Assembly (NCBI RefSeq): GCF_020621385.1
Contig: NZ_JAESVA010000001.1
Coordinates: 682,001 to 746,000 of the forward strand
Source of the DNA: Acidisoma cellulosilyticum
Lineage (GTDB): Bacteria > Pseudomonadota > Alphaproteobacteria > Acetobacterales > Acetobacteraceae
Length of the DNA: 64,000 nucleotides
Direction: 5' to 3'
A model generated the notes under the pieces. That model saw nothing but the letters and a program-made list of their open reading frames with translations. It was not told where the DNA came from and did no database searches. The translations under genes and the position numbers were made by a program. Below, one piece after another: positions 9,367 to 18,464 of this stretch (its first letter is position 1; each line of letters begins with the position of its first letter).

Positions 9367-11180
9367 CCATCAAGACCATGGCAAGTCTGCCCATCCTGCC
9401 GAGCTCCGCGCCCTTCCGGCCTGAGGAGATCGCGGCGCTGAACGGCGTCATCACCAAGACCTCGCCCGAGCAGCGCGCTTGGCTGAGCGGCTTCCTGGCG
9501 GGCTTTCTCGCCGGGACAGGTGGCGCGCAAACCGCAACCGCTGCGGCGCCGCAGGCGCCGGCCAAAAAGGTGCCGCTGCTGATCCTGTTCGCGACCGAAT
9601 CGGGCAATGCGGAAACCCTTGCGGCCCAGACCCGCAAGGCTGCCCAGAAGCTCGGCTTCGCCGCCAAGGTTTCTGACGTCGCCGACATCTCCCTCGCCGA
9701 TATGGCGAAAGCCGAGAATGTGCTGATCATCGTCAGCACCTGGGGCGAAGGCGACCCGCCGCAGCGCGCCATGGACTTCTATAGCGGATTGCTGGCCGAG
9801 GATGCGCCGCGCTTCGATAAGACGCGCTTCAGCCTGCTGGCGCTGGGCGACCGCGCCTACGTCAATTTCTGCATGACCGGGCACATCATCGATGAGCGTC
9901 TGGTCGCCCTCGGCGCCAAGCGCTTCGCGCCGCTGGTGGAATGCGACGTCGATTTCGCGACGCCCGCCAATGCCTGGATCAAATCCACGCTCGACACGCT
10001 GCAAAAGGAAACGGCGGACGAACATGCCGTCATCCATGTCGATTTCGCACGAGCCGCGCCGGCCGAAGCGGAGACGGATGACGAGGCCGAACCGCTTTAC
10101 ACCCGCAACACGCCCTTCGCGGCGACGATCAGCGAGCTGATCAACCTCAACGGCAGCGGGTCTTCGTCCGAGACCTGGCATACGGAAATTTCGGTCGAGG
10201 GGTCGGGCCTTGTCCATGCGCCGGGCGACGCCCTCGGCATCGTCCCGGAGAACGATCCCGCCCTCGTCGAAGACATCCTCAAGGTCGCGGGCCTGACCGA
10301 CGATGCGCTGGTCCGCGAAGCGCTGTCGGACGCGCAGGACATCACGACGCTGACGCGCCCGCAGGTCGAAGCCTATGCCAAGCTGACGGATAGCGCCCAG
10401 CTCAAGGCACTGACCGCCGACCCGAACGCGCTGACCGCCTGGCTGCAGGGCCGGCAGGTGATCGACCTGCTGGAAGCCGCACCCACCAAGCTGGACGCCA
10501 CGACGCTGACCAGCCTGCTGCGTCCCCTGCCCGGCCGGCTTTATTCCATCGCCTCCAGCGCCAAGGCCGCCGAAGACGAGGTCCATCTGCTGGTCTCCGC
10601 CGTGCGCTACCAGACGCATGGCCGAAGCCGCGCGGGCGTCGCCTCGGTCGATATCGCCGAGCGCCGCAAGAAAGGCGGCTCGCTGAAGGTCTATCTGAAG
10701 CCCAACCCGCATTTCCGTCTGCCGGCTGATCCGGATCGCGCCGTCATCATGATCGGGCCCGGCACGGGCGTGGCACCCTTCCGCGCCTTCATGCAGGAGC
10801 GCGAGGCGATCGGTGCGACGGGCAAAAATTGGCTCTTCTTCGGCAATCGCCATTTCACCAATGACTTCCTGTACCAGCTCGAATGGCAGGATTGGAAAAA
10901 GAGCGGTCTGCTGACCCGTATCGAGACCGCCTTCTCGCGGGATCAGCGCGAAAAGGTCTATGTCCAGAACCGCATCTGGGAACAGCGCCGCGAACTCTAT
11001 CGCTGGATCCAGAACGGCGCTGCGATCTATGTCTGCGGTGACGCGAATGCCATGGCGAAGGACGTGAACCACGCCTTGATCCGCGTCATCGCCGACCAGG
11101 CCGGCATCGATGAAACCGCGGCCGCCGCCAAGCTCGATACCATCCGCCGCGATGGCCGCTATCTGCGCGACGTCTACTGA
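9363..11180 (+). CDS. cysJ: Sulfite reductase flavoprotein, alpha subunit
   Basis: The 605-residue diflavin reductase passes electrons from NADPH through FAD and FMN to the siroheme subunit. It has a short N-terminal helical segment (residues 1-70), a flavodoxin domain with LLILFATESGNAET near residue 78 and VSTWGEGDPP near 125, an FAD-binding ferredoxin-reductase domain with RLYSIASS near 395, and an NADPH lobe with MIGPGTGVAPFRAF near 465 and YVCGDANAMAKDV near the end. GTG at 9363 overlaps the previous stop; ATG at 9378 is an alternative start. It is the middle gene of the siroheme-cysJ-cysI operon. Confidence 0.95.
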   Translation: MTIKTMASLPILPSSAPFRPEEIAALNGVITKTSPEQRAWLSGFLAGFLAGTGGAQTATAAAPQAPAKKVPLLILFATESGNAETLAAQTRKAAQKLGFAAKVSDVADISLADMAKAENVLIIVSTWGEGDPPQRAMDFYSGLLAEDAPRFDKTRFSLLALGDRAYVNFCMTGHIIDERLVALGAKRFAPLVECDVDFATPANAWIKSTLDTLQKETADEHAVIHVDFARAAPAEAETDDEAEPLYTRNTPFAATISELINLNGSGSSSETWHTEISVEGSGLVHAPGDALGIVPENDPALVEDILKVAGLTDDALVREALSDAQDITTLTRPQVEAYAKLTDSAQLKALTADPNALTAWLQGRQVIDLLEAAPTKLDATTLTSLLRPLPGRLYSIASSAKAAEDEVHLLVSAVRYQTHGRSRAGVASVDIAERRKKGGSLKVYLKPNPHFRLPADPDRAVIMIGPGTGVAPFRAFMQEREAIGATGKNWLFFGNRHFTNDFLYQLEWQDWKKSGLLTRIETAFSRDQREKVYVQNRIWEQRRELYRWIQNGAAIYVCGDANAMAKDVNHALIRVIADQAGIDETAAAAKLDTIRRDGRYLRDVY

Positions 11181-11192
11181 AAGCCAGAGACC

Positions 11193-12923
11193 ATGTCAGA
11201 CGAAACCGAGAAGAAGCCGCTCTCCCGCAACGAAGGCATCAAATCCGCCAGCCGCGGCCTGCGCGGCGGCATTGCGGATGGCCTGACCGATGTCATCACC
11301 GGCCAGCTGGACGAGGACGATACCCAGCTGACGAAGTTCCACGGCATCTATCAGCAGGATGACCGCGATATCCGCGCCGAGCGCGGCCGCAAGAAGATGG
11401 AGAAGGCCTTCAGCTTCATGGCGCGCGTGCGCGTGCCCGGCGGGCAGATGACGCCGGCACAATGGCTGGCGCTGGATGACATCGCGGATGAGCGCGCCAA
11501 CGGCACGCTGCGCGTGACGACACGCCAGGCGATCCAGTTCCATGGCATCATCAAAAGCAATCTGCGGCCCGCCATCAACAGCATCAACAAGTCCCTGCTG
11601 GATACGCTGGCCGCCTGTGGCGACGTGAACCGCAACGTCATGTGCGCCGTGAACCCCTACGAGAGTTCGGTTCACGCGGCCGCGCTGAAGCTATCGCAGG
11701 ATATCAGCGACCACCTCTCGCCGCGCACCACCGCCTATCATGAGATCTGGATCGACGGCGAAAACGTGGTCGATACCTCCCGCGACGCGAAGGAGGAGGA
11801 CGAGCCGATCTACGGCAAGACCTACCTGCCGCGGAAGTTCAAGATCACTGTCGCCGTGCCGCCGCAGAACGATGTCGATGTCTATGCGCATGACCTGTCC
11901 TTCGTCGCCGTGTTGAAGGACGGTGCGATCATCGGCTGGGACGTGCTGGTCGGCGGCGGCATGGGCATGACCCATGGCGAGACCGATACCTTCCCGCGCG
12001 CGGCCGATGTGCTCGGCTTCTGCACGCCCGAACAGGCGGTCGAAGTCGCTGAAAAGGTCGTCATCGTGCAGCGCGATTTCGGCGATCGGTCGGTGCGCAA
12101 GCATGCCCGCCTGAAATACACGATCGAAAACGGCGGCATCGGCTGGTTCCGCGAGCAGGTCGAAGCCCATCTCGGCTATAAGCTCGGGCCGGTGCATGTG
12201 CCGGACTTCAAAAGCCGTGGCGATCGTTACGGCTGGATCCAGGGCGATAACGGGCTTTGGCATGTCACGCTGTTCCTGGAAAGCGGGCGCGTGAAGGATT
12301 GGCCGGAGAAGAAGCTGCAGACCGGCATGCGCGAAATCGCCCGCATGCTGGATGGTGGCGTCATCATCCTGACCCCCAATCAGAACGTCACCATCGCCAA
12401 TATCTCGGCCGAGCAGAAGCCGGCGGTGGAAGCGCTGCTGGCCGAGCATAACATGGCGATCACGGCCGATAGCGGGCTGCGCCGCAATTCCATGGCTTGC
12501 GTGGCGCTGCCAACCTGTGGCCTGGCTCTGGCCGAGAGCGAGCGCTATATGCCGGACCTGCTGACGGCGCTGGAAGAGAAACTGGCTTTGGCCGGTCTGA
12601 CGGAAGACGAAATCACCATCCGCATGACGGGCTGCCCCAACGGCTGCGCCCGGCCTTATCTGGCCGAGATCGCCTTCGTCGGCCGTGGCCCCGGCACCTA
12701 TAACCTGTATCTCGGCGGCAGCCTGGAGGGTGAGCGTCTGAACAAGCTCTACCGCCAGGATGTCGGCGAGGAAGCGATCCTGGCGGAGCTCGGCCCGTTG
12801 CTGCATCAATACGCGACCGAGCGGAATACCGGCGAAAGCTTCGGCGATTTCGTCATCCGCGCCGGTCATATCGCGGCAACCACGGCGGGGAACAACTTCC
12901 ACGCCAATCTGCAGCTTGCGTGA
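11193..12923 (+). CDS. cysI: Sulfite reductase hemoprotein, beta subunit
   Basis: The 576-residue protein is the siroheme/[4Fe-4S] subunit that reduces sulfite to sulfide for cysteine synthesis. The cluster ligands are visible as CVALPTC (cysteines near 436 and 442) and GCPNGC (near 481 and 485). RVRVPGGQMTPAQWLALDDIA and the TTRQAIQFHG block mark the ferredoxin-like siroheme domain. It begins 12 nt after the cysJ stop. A short stem, GACGATA/TATCGTC (12926-12943), follows the stop and may end the operon. Confidence 0.96.
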   Translation: MSDETEKKPLSRNEGIKSASRGLRGGIADGLTDVITGQLDEDDTQLTKFHGIYQQDDRDIRAERGRKKMEKAFSFMARVRVPGGQMTPAQWLALDDIADERANGTLRVTTRQAIQFHGIIKSNLRPAINSINKSLLDTLAACGDVNRNVMCAVNPYESSVHAAALKLSQDISDHLSPRTTAYHEIWIDGENVVDTSRDAKEEDEPIYGKTYLPRKFKITVAVPPQNDVDVYAHDLSFVAVLKDGAIIGWDVLVGGGMGMTHGETDTFPRAADVLGFCTPEQAVEVAEKVVIVQRDFGDRSVRKHARLKYTIENGGIGWFREQVEAHLGYKLGPVHVPDFKSRGDRYGWIQGDNGLWHVTLFLESGRVKDWPEKKLQTGMREIARMLDGGVIILTPNQNVTIANISAEQKPAVEALLAEHNMAITADSGLRRNSMACVALPTCGLALAESERYMPDLLTALEEKLALAGLTEDEITIRMTGCPNGCARPYLAEIAFVGRGPGTYNLYLGGSLEGERLNKLYRQDVGEEAILAELGPLLHQYATERNTGESFGDFVIRAGHIAATTAGNNFHANLQLA

Positions 12924-12960
12924 TTGACGATACGACTATCGTCAGTCGCACCCTTCCCAC

Positions 12961-13066
12961 CGTCGCCCGCGGACTTGTTCCGCGGGTCTACCGGCGTTGG
13001 CGCCTCAACGCCGTCGCGGCGCCTCGTCGGGGAGTAGATGCGCGGAACAAGTCCGCGCCCGACGAT
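12961..13066. repeat. REP-like palindromic element without CTAG ends
   Basis: The left arm CCGCGGACTTGTTCCGCGG and the right arm GCGCGGAACAAGTCCGCGC are each hairpins and also pair with each other. The spacer carries GTCTACC and GGAGTAGA, which pair as part of the outer stem. The same architecture forms the core of the family 1 copy at 24894-25064 and the element at about 58609-58718. It fills the gap between cysI and the ArsB-type gene and ends 6 nt before that gene's ATG. Confidence 0.65.
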
Positions 13067-13071
13067 CTTTC

Positions 13072-14313
13072 ATGACGTCCCTCACCTGGCTGATCGTCAT
13101 CCTCGCGACCGCCGGGGTTATCATCCGACCCTGGCGTATCCCCGAAGCCGTCTGGGCGGTATCGGGTGCGCTTATTCTGGTGCTGCTGGGCCTTGTGCCC
13201 ATTGGGCAAGCGTTGCACGCCGTCGGGCGCGGCACCGATGTCTATCTGTTCCTGATCGGCATGATGCTGCTGAGCGAAGTCGCCCGGCGCGAAGGCCTGT
13301 TCGATTGGCTCGCCGCCTTCGCCGTGCGCCAGGCACGCGGATCCTCCCGCAAGCTTTTCCTGCTCATTTATGCGGTCGGCACTGTCGTTACGGCCTTTCT
13401 GTCCAATGACGCGACGGCGGTGGTGATGACGCCGGCGGTTTTCGCGGCCGCCAAGCATGCGCGCGCCGAACCGCTGCCCTATCTGTTCGTCTGTGCCTTC
13501 ATCGCCAATGCGGCGAGTTTTCTGCTGCCCATTTCCAATCCCGCCAATCTCGTTCTCTACGCTGACCATGTGCCGCCGCTCTTCACCTGGCTCGGGCATT
13601 TTTTCATGCCGTCCCTCGCGGCCGTGGGCGCCACGCTTCTCGCGCTGCTGATCATCGAGCGGAAGCATCTGGCGGCCCCGATCCAATCCGAGATTCCGCA
13701 GCCGAAGCTGTCGCCGGGCGGCTTCGCCGCCGCCATCGGCATCGTGATGACAGCGATCCTGCTGCTGACGGCGTCCGCCGCCGATATCCAGCTTGGCCTG
13801 CCCACCGCCATTGCGGGCGGGCTCACCACCGGTTTCGTGCTCTGGCGCAAACGTGAGGCGCCTTGGGCGACGCTCCGCGGCATCTCCTGGCTTGTCCTGC
13901 CGCTGGTCGCGGGATTGTTCGTGCTCGTCGAGGGTCTGCGGCAGACAGGCGCTTTGGCGGCGCTGGCCACCTGGCTGCATCACGCGGCCGCCCATTCGGT
14001 GCAGGCGACCGCCTGGGGGTCCGGCATCCTGCTCGCCCTGGTTTGCAACGTCATGAACAACCTGCCGGCCGGGGTTGTCGCCAGTTCCACCATCGCGTCC
14101 GGGCATCTGCCGCAATCCGTGACCGATTCGCTGCTGATAGGCGTCGATCTCGGTCCCAATCTCTCGATCACCGGATCGCTCGCGACCATCCTGTGGCTGA
14201 CGGCGATCCGGCGGGAGGGCGAGGACGTGACCTTCAAAACCTTCCTGATGCGCGGCGCCATCGTGATGCCGCCGGCCCTGGTGCTGGCGCTGGCCGGGTT
14301 GCTGCTGCGATAG
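13072..14313 (+). CDS. ArsB-type ion transporter (arsenical pump membrane protein family)
   Basis: The 413-residue polytopic membrane protein of the ion-transporter superfamily carries typical ArsB blocks: FLSNDATAVVMTPAVFAAAK, PISNPANLVLYADHVPP, NVMNNLPAG and GVDLGPNLSITGSLATILWL. Family members export arsenite or exchange Na+ or organic anions; no arsR or arsC is nearby, so the substrate is open, and with sulfite reduction upstream an anion such as sulfite is an alternative. ATG 13072 is the first start after the repeat and lacks a clear Shine-Dalgarno. Longer upstream frames read through the repeat and are not credible. The stop TAG begins a possible repeat relic. Confidence 0.88.
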   Translation: MTSLTWLIVILATAGVIIRPWRIPEAVWAVSGALILVLLGLVPIGQALHAVGRGTDVYLFLIGMMLLSEVARREGLFDWLAAFAVRQARGSSRKLFLLIYAVGTVVTAFLSNDATAVVMTPAVFAAAKHARAEPLPYLFVCAFIANAASFLLPISNPANLVLYADHVPPLFTWLGHFFMPSLAAVGATLLALLIIERKHLAAPIQSEIPQPKLSPGGFAAAIGIVMTAILLLTASAADIQLGLPTAIAGGLTTGFVLWRKREAPWATLRGISWLVLPLVAGLFVLVEGLRQTGALAALATWLHHAAAHSVQATAWGSGILLALVCNVMNNLPAGVVASSTIASGHLPQSVTDSLLIGVDLGPNLSITGSLATILWLTAIRREGEDVTFKTFLMRGAIVMPPALVLALAGLLLR

Positions 14314-14346
14314 AGATTGTCTGGGAAACGCAATGATGTCATTGCG
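14311..14346 (+). repeat. Possible relic of a family 1 repeat with a hairpin
   Basis: The stop codon of the ArsB-type gene opens TAGAGATTGTCTGG, close to the family 1 end TAGAGTTTGTCTGATT at 47391. It runs into the perfect stem CGCAATGA/TCATTGCG (14329-14346), which could act as a terminator. No matching right end is visible, so this is a relic or a coincidence. Confidence 0.35.
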
Positions 14347-14372
14347 AATTCGGCCGTCGGAGATCGCCCAGA

Positions 14373-15581
14373 ATGAACCGCATGCTCGGAATGCTGCCTT
14401 TTCTGGCAGCCGTCTTCATTGATCTTTTTTCCTTCGGATTGATGTATCCCGTGATCGTCATCCTGTTCCGCAATGTCGCGGCCGATCATAGCTATGGTCC
14501 AGCGACGCTCAATCTGCTGCTGTCGCTGACCTTCTCGCTCTTTCCGCTCGGCATGTTCTTCGGCGCCTCGCTGCTCGGTGACCTGTCGGATGCGCTGGGG
14601 CGACGGCGGACGCTGCTGATCTGCATGACGGGCCTTGGTCTCGCCTATACGCTGATGTTCCTGGGCGTCGAGACGCGGTTTCTGGCTTTGCTGCTCATCG
14701 GCCGGCTGGTCTCGGGGCTGATGGCCGGTGCCGCGCCCATCGCGCAGGCCGCGATGATGGACCACAGCCGGCCCGAAGAGCGTGGCCGCGACATGTCCCG
14801 CGTCGTGCTGGTCAATTGCCTGGCCCTTGCCTCCGCCCCTGCCGCCGGCGGCGTGCTGACCGATATCTGGTTGCCGCTGCCCTTGCTGGTCACAATGATC
14901 CTGTGCGGCGCGGTTTTTCTGCTGATCTATCGCGCCAAATTCGCGGAAATGCCGTCGCGCAGCGCGCTCACCTTCAGTTGGCGCCGGCCGATGACGAATT
15001 TCGTTCTGGCGGCTCAGCATCCGCGCATCCGCTGGCTGGCGCTGGCCTTCTTCCTGTTCCAGTTCGGTTTCGCCATCTACTACGTCTATGTCATCGTGCT
15101 GATGGGCAATGTCTATCGGCTGGAACCGAGCTATCTCGGCCTCTTCAGCGCCACATTGGGTGTCGGCTTCGTCGTCGGCTCAACCTTGTTCTATCGGATT
15201 CTAGCTAAGCTAATCCCGAACGAGGTAAGGGCCTGCGGCTTGTCACTGGTTCTCTGCGGTGTCTTCGTCCTGTTCTCGGCCGGCGCCGGAGAGATCTGGC
15301 AATGGCCGATCGTCTTCCTGGCGGCCGTCACCAATTGCGCCTGCTATATCGCGCTGCTCTCGCTCATCAGCGGGGCTGCCTCCACGGATAGCCAGGGCTG
15401 GGCGATGGGCATCGGTTCAGCGGCGGTGGCGCTCGCCTTCTTCCTCTCGGGCCTCATCGCCAATGCGCTGGCCGTCATCCCACTGCCCGCGATCCTGGCC
15501 CTTGGCGGCATCGTCGTGGTGGCAAGCGCTTTGCCGCTCTTGCTCCTGCGGCAGCCGATGTCACGCGCCGAGTCAATTTAA
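14373..15581 (+). CDS. MFS transporter (TetA-like DHA1)
   Basis: The 402-residue membrane protein has 12 predicted helices. The signature loop between helices 2 and 3 is GASLLGDLSDALGRRRTLL near residue 70, matching the motif A consensus of drug:H+ antiporters. LIGRLVSGLMAGAAPIAQAAMMD corresponds to the helix 4-5 region. It lies 59 nt after the ArsB-type gene on the same strand. The substrate is unknown. A weak AACTA/TAGTT stem followed by TATTTTC lies just after the stop. Confidence 0.87.
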   Translation: MNRMLGMLPFLAAVFIDLFSFGLMYPVIVILFRNVAADHSYGPATLNLLLSLTFSLFPLGMFFGASLLGDLSDALGRRRTLLICMTGLGLAYTLMFLGVETRFLALLLIGRLVSGLMAGAAPIAQAAMMDHSRPEERGRDMSRVVLVNCLALASAPAAGGVLTDIWLPLPLLVTMILCGAVFLLIYRAKFAEMPSRSALTFSWRRPMTNFVLAAQHPRIRWLALAFFLFQFGFAIYYVYVIVLMGNVYRLEPSYLGLFSATLGVGFVVGSTLFYRILAKLIPNEVRACGLSLVLCGVFVLFSAGAGEIWQWPIVFLAAVTNCACYIALLSLISGAASTDSQGWAMGIGSAAVALAFFLSGLIANALAVIPLPAILALGGIVVVASALPLLLLRQPMSRAESI

Positions 15582-15657
15582 ACTAACAAAAATAGTTATT
15601 TTCTTCTGAATGGAGTTCTGTATCGTTAATTAAGTTAAATCCTATTCGGAGTGCCCA

Positions 15658-15873
15658 ATGCGCCAGGCGGACAAACTGACAACGGTCGCAGGAAACGGAA
15701 AATTTGCGCTGACGCTATGGGCGCCAGCGCAGCATGATTCGCTCTCAGATGCTGTTTTTGTGGCTATCGATCGGGTCGAAGCCAGCAACCTTATCCGCTC
15801 GCTGGAAGAGTGGATTTTCCAGCAAAGCGTCATCGCCCGGCATCGCGATGACGGCGCCAGTGCGTCGCAGTGA
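15658..15873 (+). CDS. Small hypothetical protein
   Basis: The 71-residue soluble protein has no recognised family. ATG 15658 follows a GGAG element at a workable distance, and the upstream 75 bp are strikingly AT-rich (TTAATTAAGTTAA at about 15626), unlike the GC-rich surroundings, which suits a promoter. The sequence is mixed alpha/beta in appearance (KFALTLWAPAQHD, then LIRSLEEWIFQQSV). It ends 24 bp before the convergent folD stop. The codon pattern is compatible with coding, but the call rests on frame and context only. Confidence 0.5.
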   Translation: MRQADKLTTVAGNGKFALTLWAPAQHDSLSDAVFVAIDRVEASNLIRSLEEWIFQQSVIARHRDDGASASQ

Positions 15874-15896
15874 CCGCCAAACCTCAGCCGGCCCGA

Positions 15897-16763
15897 TCAG
15901 CCGCGGCGAAGCTTCGCGGCTGTCAAAGTATTGCGCAGCAGGCAGGCGATGGTCATCGGCCCGACACCGCCCGGCACGGGCGTGATGCGGCCGGCGACCG
16001 CCACCGCCTCGGCGAATGCGACGTCACCGACCAGCTTGGTCTTGCCGGCGTCACCCGCGATCCGATTGATGCCGACATCGATCACGGTCGCGCCCGGCTT
16101 GATCCAGCTGCCGCGTACCATTTCGGCGCGGCCGACGGCGGCGACCAGAATATCCGCGCGCTGGCACTCCTGCTCCAGATCGCGCGTGCGGGAATGGGCG
16201 ATCGTCACCGTGCAGCTTTCGGCCAGCAGAAGGGCCGCCATCGGCTTGCCGACGATATTCGAACGGCCGAGCACGACGGCGCGCAGACCTGACAGGTCAC
16301 CCAGTTCCGCCTTCAGCATCAGCAGGCAGCCCAGCGGCGTGCAGGGCACCAGACCCGGCAGGCCGGTCGCGAGCCGGCCGGCATTGATGACGTGGAAACC
16401 GTCCACGTCCTTATCCGGCGAAATCGCGTCCAGCACGCGGGCGCTGTTGATATGCGACGGCAGGGGCAGCTGCACCAGAATGCCGTCGACCGCCTCATCA
16501 TCATTCAGCTCGGCGATCAGGCTGAGCAGGGCTTGCTCGGTCGTCTCCACGCCCAGGCGGAATTCGAAGGATTCCATGCCGGATTCCTTCGTCGTGCGGC
16601 CCTTGTTCCGCACATAGACCTGGCTCGCCGGATCCTCACCGACCAGCACGACGGCCAGGCCCGGCGCCCGTCCGCCCGCCGCGCGGATGGACGCGACCTC
16701 GGCGGTCACCTCCGCCACAATGCCGGCCGCGAAGGCCTTTCCGTCGATGATCTTGGCGGCCAT
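15897..16763 (-). CDS. folD: Methylenetetrahydrofolate dehydrogenase / methenyl-THF cyclohydrolase
   Basis: The 288-residue bifunctional enzyme interconverts 5,10-methylene-THF and 10-formyl-THF with NADP. It shows the catalytic block [24 protein letters not shown] (Tyr and Lys of the active site), the [14 protein letters not shown] motif near residue 95, [14 protein letters not shown] near 115, and the nucleotide loop [18 protein letters not shown]. It starts 5 nt after the purU stop, so the two one-carbon genes form an operon in the order purU-folD. Confidence 0.96.
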   Translation of the reverse strand: MAAKIIDGKAFAAGIVAEVTAEVASIRAAGGRAPGLAVVLVGEDPASQVYVRNKGRTTKESGMESFEFRLGVETTEQALLSLIAELNDDEAVDGILVQLPLPSHINSARVLDAISPDKDVDGFHVINAGRLATGLPGLVPCTPLGCLLMLKAELGDLSGLRAVVLGRSNIVGKPMAALLLAESCTVTIAHSRTRDLEQECQRADILVAAVGRAEMVRGSWIKPGATVIDVGINRIAGDAGKTKLVGDVAFAEAVAVAGRITPVPGGVGPMTIACLLRNTLTAAKLRRG

Positions 16764-16768
16764 AGACT

Positions 16769-17650
16769 TTATTCCGTGAAGACGACGGTCTTGCCGCCAT
16801 TGAGGATGACGCGTCCATCGAGATGGAAGCGCACGGCACGCGCCAGGACCCGGCGCTCGATATCGCGACCCTTGCGGACAAGATCGTCCGGCGTGTCGCC
16901 ATGGCTGATCCGCTCGACATCCTGCTCGATGATCGGACCTTCGTCGAGGTCGCTGGTCACGTAATGGGCGGTCGCGCCGATCAGTTTCACGCCGCGTTCA
17001 TAAGCCTGATGATAGGGCTTCGCACCCTTGAAGCCCGGCAGGAAGGAGTGGTGGATATTGATGCAGCGGCCATTCAGCTTGGCCGTCAGCCCATCCGACA
17101 GAACCTGCATATAGCGGGCTAGGACCACCAGATCGGTCTTGGTCTCGCGCACCAGGTCCCAAAGCTCGGTCTCCTGCTCCATCTTGGTCTGCTTGGTCAC
17201 CGGCAGGTGATGGAAGCGCAGGCCGGAGAAATCGACGCCGGCATAGGTCTCACGCGGATGGTTGGCGACGATGGCGGTGATGTCCATCGGCAATTCGCCG
17301 TTCCGCCAGCGATAGAGAAGATCGACCATGCAATGGTCGAACTTGGAGACCAGGATCATGACGCGGCGCTTTTCCAGCCGGTCGCGCAGTGTCCAGTCCA
17401 TGCCGAAGGTCTCGGCGATGGCCAGGAAATCCGTGCGGAAACGATCCAGATAGCCGTCGGTCTCGCCGACGGCCGTGAAAACCACGCGCATGAAGAAGCG
17501 CTTGCTCTGCAGATCGTCGAATTGCTGGGCTTCCAGAATATTGCCGCCGGCCTCGAACAGAAAGGTCGTGACGGCCGCGACGATGCCCGGGCGATCAGGG
17601 CAGGCAATGGTCAGGACGAATTGCGTTTGAAGGCTGGATGGCGAGGCCAT
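16769..17650 (-). CDS. purU: Formyltetrahydrofolate deformylase
   Basis: The 293-residue protein hydrolyses 10-formyl-THF to formate and THF. An N-terminal ACT domain ([26 protein letters not shown]) precedes a formyltransferase-fold domain with [17 protein letters not shown], then [51 protein letters not shown] with the active-site His and Asp. The start was set at ATG 17650 because GGAAGA precedes it; a TTG at 17668 is 6 codons further up. With folD it can turn methylene-THF into free formate and recycle THF. Confidence 0.95.
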   Translation of the reverse strand: MASPSSLQTQFVLTIACPDRPGIVAAVTTFLFEAGGNILEAQQFDDLQSKRFFMRVVFTAVGETDGYLDRFRTDFLAIAETFGMDWTLRDRLEKRRVMILVSKFDHCMVDLLYRWRNGELPMDITAIVANHPRETYAGVDFSGLRFHHLPVTKQTKMEQETELWDLVRETKTDLVVLARYMQVLSDGLTAKLNGRCINIHHSFLPGFKGAKPYHQAYERGVKLIGATAHYVTSDLDEGPIIEQDVERISHGDTPDDLVRKGRDIERRVLARAVRFHLDGRVILNGGKTVVFTE

Positions 17651-17762
17651 GGCGGTCTTCCGGGTCAAAGTCAGGCAGTTGGAGAGGGAGGCAGGATGCG
17701 CGATCGCCGGTCCCAGGGGGCGGACGGTTGCGACCTGCGACTTGGTCTTTTGCGCCCAAGCG

Positions 17763-18464
17763 TTACTCGGACGCGGTGATACCTAGGCCCTCTTCACCCA
17801 TACCCGCCGCAGCATCAGCGATCAGCGCCAGTGGATTGAGCAGATGGTGGTGGCGGACCTTCGCCTGCAGATAGGCGCGGTTCGCGTCGGTCACATAAAC
17901 GCCGGTGCGGCTGACCTCGGCGACATCGATCCCCGCATCTTTTAACTGGGCGATCTTGTCGGGGTTATTGGTCAGCAGTCGGATATGAGTGACGCCGATC
18001 GCCTGCAGCATGCGCGCACCGATGGTGTAGTCGCGCGCATCCTCGGGCAGATGCAGCAAGCGGTTCGCCTCATAGGTATCGGCGCCCTGATCCTGCAGCC
18101 GGTAAGCGTCCAGCTTGGCATAAAGACCGATGCCCCGCCCTTCCTGGCGCAGATACAGCAGCACGCCGCCTTCTTCCGCCAGCATGCCGATCGCCTCATG
18201 CAACTGCTCGCCGCAATCGCAGCGGCGGGAGGAGAAGACGTCACCGGTCAGGCATTCGGAATGCAGGCGCACCAAAGTCGGACGCGCAGGATCGGAATTC
18301 CGGCCGGCGAAGCGGATGGCGATATGCTCCAGCCCGTCCAGCCCATCGAAACCGACGAATTCGGCCGGAATGCTGTCCGGGCCGAGCGGGATCATGACGG
18401 AGGTTCGGGCCTTGCACGCCAGCATCGGCTCACCCGGTCGGGCGATGGGCTTGAGATGGGTCAT
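17763..18464 (-). CDS. ribA: GTP cyclohydrolase II
   Basis: The 233-residue enzyme opens the GTP ring as the first step of riboflavin synthesis. Zinc ligands are C71, C82 and C84 in [18 protein letters not shown], and the GTP-handling motif [21 protein letters not shown] follows near residue 105. [12 protein letters not shown] near residue 165 is also conserved. It is a stand-alone RibA without the RibB (DHBP synthase) half. The start overlaps the ribD stop by 4 nt (18461-18464). No FMN riboswitch sits in front of this chain. Confidence 0.95.
   Translation of the reverse strand: MTHLKPIARPGEPMLACKARTSVMIPLGPDSIPAEFVGFDGLDGLEHIAIRFAGRNSDPARPTLVRLHSECLTGDVFSSRRCDCGEQLHEAIGMLAEEGGVLLYLRQEGRGIGLYAKLDAYRLQDQGADTYEANRLLHLPEDARDYTIGARMLQAIGVTHIRLLTNNPDKIAQLKDAGIDVAEVSRTGVYVTDANRAYLQAKVRHHHLLNPLALIADAAAGMGEEGLGITASE

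Noticed and set aside
8775-11072. 765-codon minus-strand frame opposite cysJ and the siroheme gene
   Set aside because: The plus-strand genes have full family motifs. The antisense frame is a consequence of GC-rich codon bias.
15580-15605. Terminator after the MFS gene at 14373-15581
   Set aside because: The AACTA/TAGTT stem is only 5 bp and the T tract is interrupted, so it is too weak to list as a feature.
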